Source: Tamarix chinensis (lineage: Eukaryota; Streptophyta; Magnoliopsida; Caryophyllales; Tamaricaceae). From it: a stretch of 64,000 bases of DNA. Location: positions 63,894,360 through 63,958,359 of the forward strand of contig CM060171.1 of assembly GCA_030549775.1 (NCBI GenBank), written 5' to 3'. The translations under genes and the position numbers were made by a program. This document shows positions 61,750 to 64,000 of the stretch, in pieces; the stretch's first letter is position 1; each line of letters opens with the position of its first letter. The notes beneath the pieces were generated by a model that did no database searches, had not been told where the DNA came from, and was given only the letters and a program-made list of their open reading frames with translations.

Positions 61750-62930
61750 AAGGGTCGAATGGGGTAAGGTAGAAGGGAGGGGGAGATGGCTCGGTGTAGT
61801 GTCTTTAGGCTAGAAAAGGAGGTAGATGGAGGAGGATTGGAGGTAAGGTAAGGGTGCAGGAGTGAAGAGGGGGTGTAGGTGGAGGCTAAGGATGGTTTCC
61901 CGGTGGCATAGGGCGGCGGAGGCGGCGGCAGCAAGGCGGCGAAGATGGCTGCCGAGGTGGGTCGAGTTGGAGAGGCTGAGAAGGAAGGAAAAGAGGAGGG
62001 AAAAATGAAGGGGTGCAAGGTCTGTTTTCGACCAACTAAGGCATGGTGGTGGTAGAGGGGGTTGTAGGGTGTCGCATGGTGGGTTTGGTGGCGACGTAAG
62101 CTGCCGGACGATGGAGGGAGGAGTGGTTGCAGGTGGCCTGCTGATAAGGGAGAAAAGTGGGGAGGAAAAGAAGAGGGGGAGAAGGGAGGAAGTGCAGGGG
62201 GCTAGAGGGGTGGCGTGATGGTGCAGGGCAGTAGGAGGTGGTGGCAGAAAGCGACGCAGGGGCTGGGTGTGGTGGTTGGAATGGCGGTTGGCGGTGGCGT
62301 GGTGCAAAAACTAGGGAAGAATGGGAGGGAGGAGAAAGGAGAGAAGAGGCTCGGGGGAGGAGATGAGGGCTCGAAATTATGAGGAATGAAGGGATGGAGA
62401 GATGAAGAAAAAGAAGAGGGAGAAGAGAGGGGGCAGGTGGCTGGTCGGCGAGAGGACGGAGGGTGGTAGAGGTGTCGGTTGGCAGGGGAAAGGGAGGGAA
62501 GAAGAAGGAAAGAAAGATGGGCATGTGAGCTGTGGTCCAGGGGTCGGTTTGGTTCGAAATAGGAAAGAAAGTGACGGGGAAGGGAAGAGAGAGGGCAGGC
62601 CGGATGGCGTTGGTGGCTGTCGATGGCAGGAACTACAAGTTCTAGCCGTTGCAGTCGGGGTCGGGGGAGGGAGATGAGCGACAGGTTGGACCGCCGATCC
62701 AGGGGGGAAAAAGAAAAAGAGAGGGGGCGGTTCGGGTGAAGAAGGAAGGATGGGCGGCTTGGGCCGCACGAAACGGGGAAGGGGAAGGGAGTGATGGGCC
62801 GAGGCTCAGTGCGCAGGGGAGGGGGAAATGCAGACCGGCAGCCTGGCGGCCCAAAGCTAGGAAGAAGGGAAAAAAGAAATAGGGGAAAGGAGAAAGCAAA
62901 GAAAAAGTAGGAAAAAGGAAAGTGGGAAAA
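61750..62930. repeat. purine-rich strand-biased tract of element III
   Basis: About 1.2 kb of A/G-rich + strand with GGCGG islands, homologous to the pyrimidine tract of element I. The long Pro-rich frames on the - strand here are compositional. Confidence 0.85.
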
Positions 62931-63257
62931 ATGGAAAAATTTTAAATAATTAAATTTATAAAATAATAGGATGTAATATTTTTGATAATAAGTTTATTTA
63001 ATAATTTAATTTAATATAATTAAATATATGGGCTTAAAAAGGATAATTACAGTAAAATACTAGTTTAAAAATTTATTTAAATAAAATAATATGATAAATA
63101 GCAAAATATTTATTTTTAATCTATTAAATACTCTTATCCAAATTTACATACTCTAAAATCCATAAAATAATTAAATTAAATAATTTTAAAAGCTAATTTA
63201 TTTCAAATAAAAGCTATTTATCAAATTATTGGTTTTCTAAAATTTTGGGGGATTACA

Positions 63258-64000
63258 TTTTATATGTAAATAACATAACTAAAGCAAGTAAAACACAATC
63301 ACATAGATAACAAGGTTGTTCTCAAGGGTTTAGATCCATATACTTCCTAAAAAAAAAACCTAATTTTACATTTTAAGCAAAACTTCTTCCCTATTGCTCG
63401 TTTTCCCACCAAATTTAGCATCTCTCATTAAATTAATATTATTATTAACATACTCGATGATCGAGACCTAACTCAAAAATATTATACATGCAATAATAGT
63501 CTTACCTCAAAAGTTACTATTTACAAAGCTTACAAAACCCTAATTTCACAAGTACGTCATAACTTTTTCCATAAGACTCCTATGATTACCAAATTCAATA
63601 TATATTACTAAATTACCGTTATTAACAACATATCCAAAAATTGTTTTCTAACTCTAATGTTTCGTACATGCGATAATAGCATTGTCATTTTAGGGTTACT
63701 ATTCCCCATTTAAGTTATTTTCCCATTTTGTGGAACCTATGCCATTTTTATTTATGCCAAAAATTTCAAATGATATTATTAGCATATTTAAATCATCTAA
63801 CATATTAAAATACCCAAAATTCCCATATTAAATTCATATTAACCAAAACGCCCTTACAGGTAACCAAAAATTCTTATTTCACGAAAATCTTATATATTCA
63901 GTATCAATACTTTCAAATCCTCCATTTATCCTCATACATCTTAATTATACTCATTTACCACTTATCATACTTATTCAACCCACAATACAATACCATATCA
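63258..64000 (+). mobile_element. giant LTR-like element IV, right piece (runs off window)
   Basis: AT-rich sequence continuing element IV after the insertion. CAAAACCCTAATTTCACAAG (63533-63552) and TTATTCAACCCACAATACAA (63971-63990) recall element II near 44700 and 45330. The right end is outside the window. Confidence 0.5.

Larger units (their letters stand above)
57974..63257 (+). mobile_element. giant solo-LTR-like element III
   Basis: 5284 bp, beginning TGTAACACCCCCAAG and ending GGGGGATTACA, with the exact 5-bp duplication TTTTA (57969-57973, 63258-63262). It is the inverted counterpart of element I. For example, its block around 58360-58450 is nearly the reverse complement of I around 40670-40760, and both contain the AACCGGGATACCGGT... 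region (61500-61530 and 38110-38145 on opposite strands). The order is start, hairpin array, minisatellite, purine tract, end. No pol or gag is seen. A solo LTR is the simplest reading; a large LTR-less derivative is the alternative. Confidence 0.85.

Noticed and set aside
62036..62769. Pro-rich open frames, - strand
   Set aside because: Same compositional artefact as in element I; no start context or motif.
1..64000. tRNA, rRNA and CRISPR features
   Set aside because: I looked for clover-leaf boxes, rRNA-like sequence and spaced identical repeats and saw none that I could support by eye.

Overview
This window is nuclear DNA of a flowering plant, most likely a eudicot. The reasons are AT-rich intergenic DNA, many short GT-AG introns, plant transposon families (Ty1/copia, hAT, CACTA, LINE, very long LTRs) and two conserved plant genes. 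I cannot name the species. Everything here was read by eye; no database search was run.

Only two genes look intact. The first, on the + strand at 16511-25175, is a 14-exon AFG1/LACE1-like mitochondrial ATPase that I could join exon by exon into an uninterrupted 595-codon frame. The second, on the + strand at 48536-52082, is a three-exon BT1 (Brittle-1) type adenine-nucleotide carrier of 402 codons. They act separately (mitochondrial protein handling; nucleotide transport across organelle membranes) and do not form a cluster. A broken F-box/DUF295 gene lies on the - strand at about 53330-54607.

Left part (1-16400): MITE-like repeats, then a complete, recently inserted copia element (2275-8954; 731-bp LTRs, target duplication GTTTC) whose polyprotein is broken by a stop codon and has a substituted protease motif. 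Next comes a 5.6-kb hAT transposon (9705-15294; identical 18-bp terminal repeats, 8-bp duplication GTGACTGG). Its four-exon transposase has one frameshift, and it carries a decayed piece of a JMJ25/IBM1-like histone demethylase gene.

Middle part (25176-47850): AT-rich spacer, then a 4.9-kb CACTA element (30527-35468) with no transposase but a gene-like interior. Next is a 5'-truncated LINE (target duplication AGATATGAA) split by a 4.8-kb solo-LTR-like element, and a second such element of 3.8 kb nested in older diverged repeats.

Right part (47850-64000): the BT1 gene, the F-box relic, AT-rich spacer, and a 5.3-kb solo-LTR-like element inserted into a further relative that runs off the window end. 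The three giant LTR-like elements share TGTAA-to-TTACA ends, a minisatellite, a strongly strand-biased pyrimidine/purine tract and an array of small CCAC...GTGG hairpins. They are the least conventional structures in the window.
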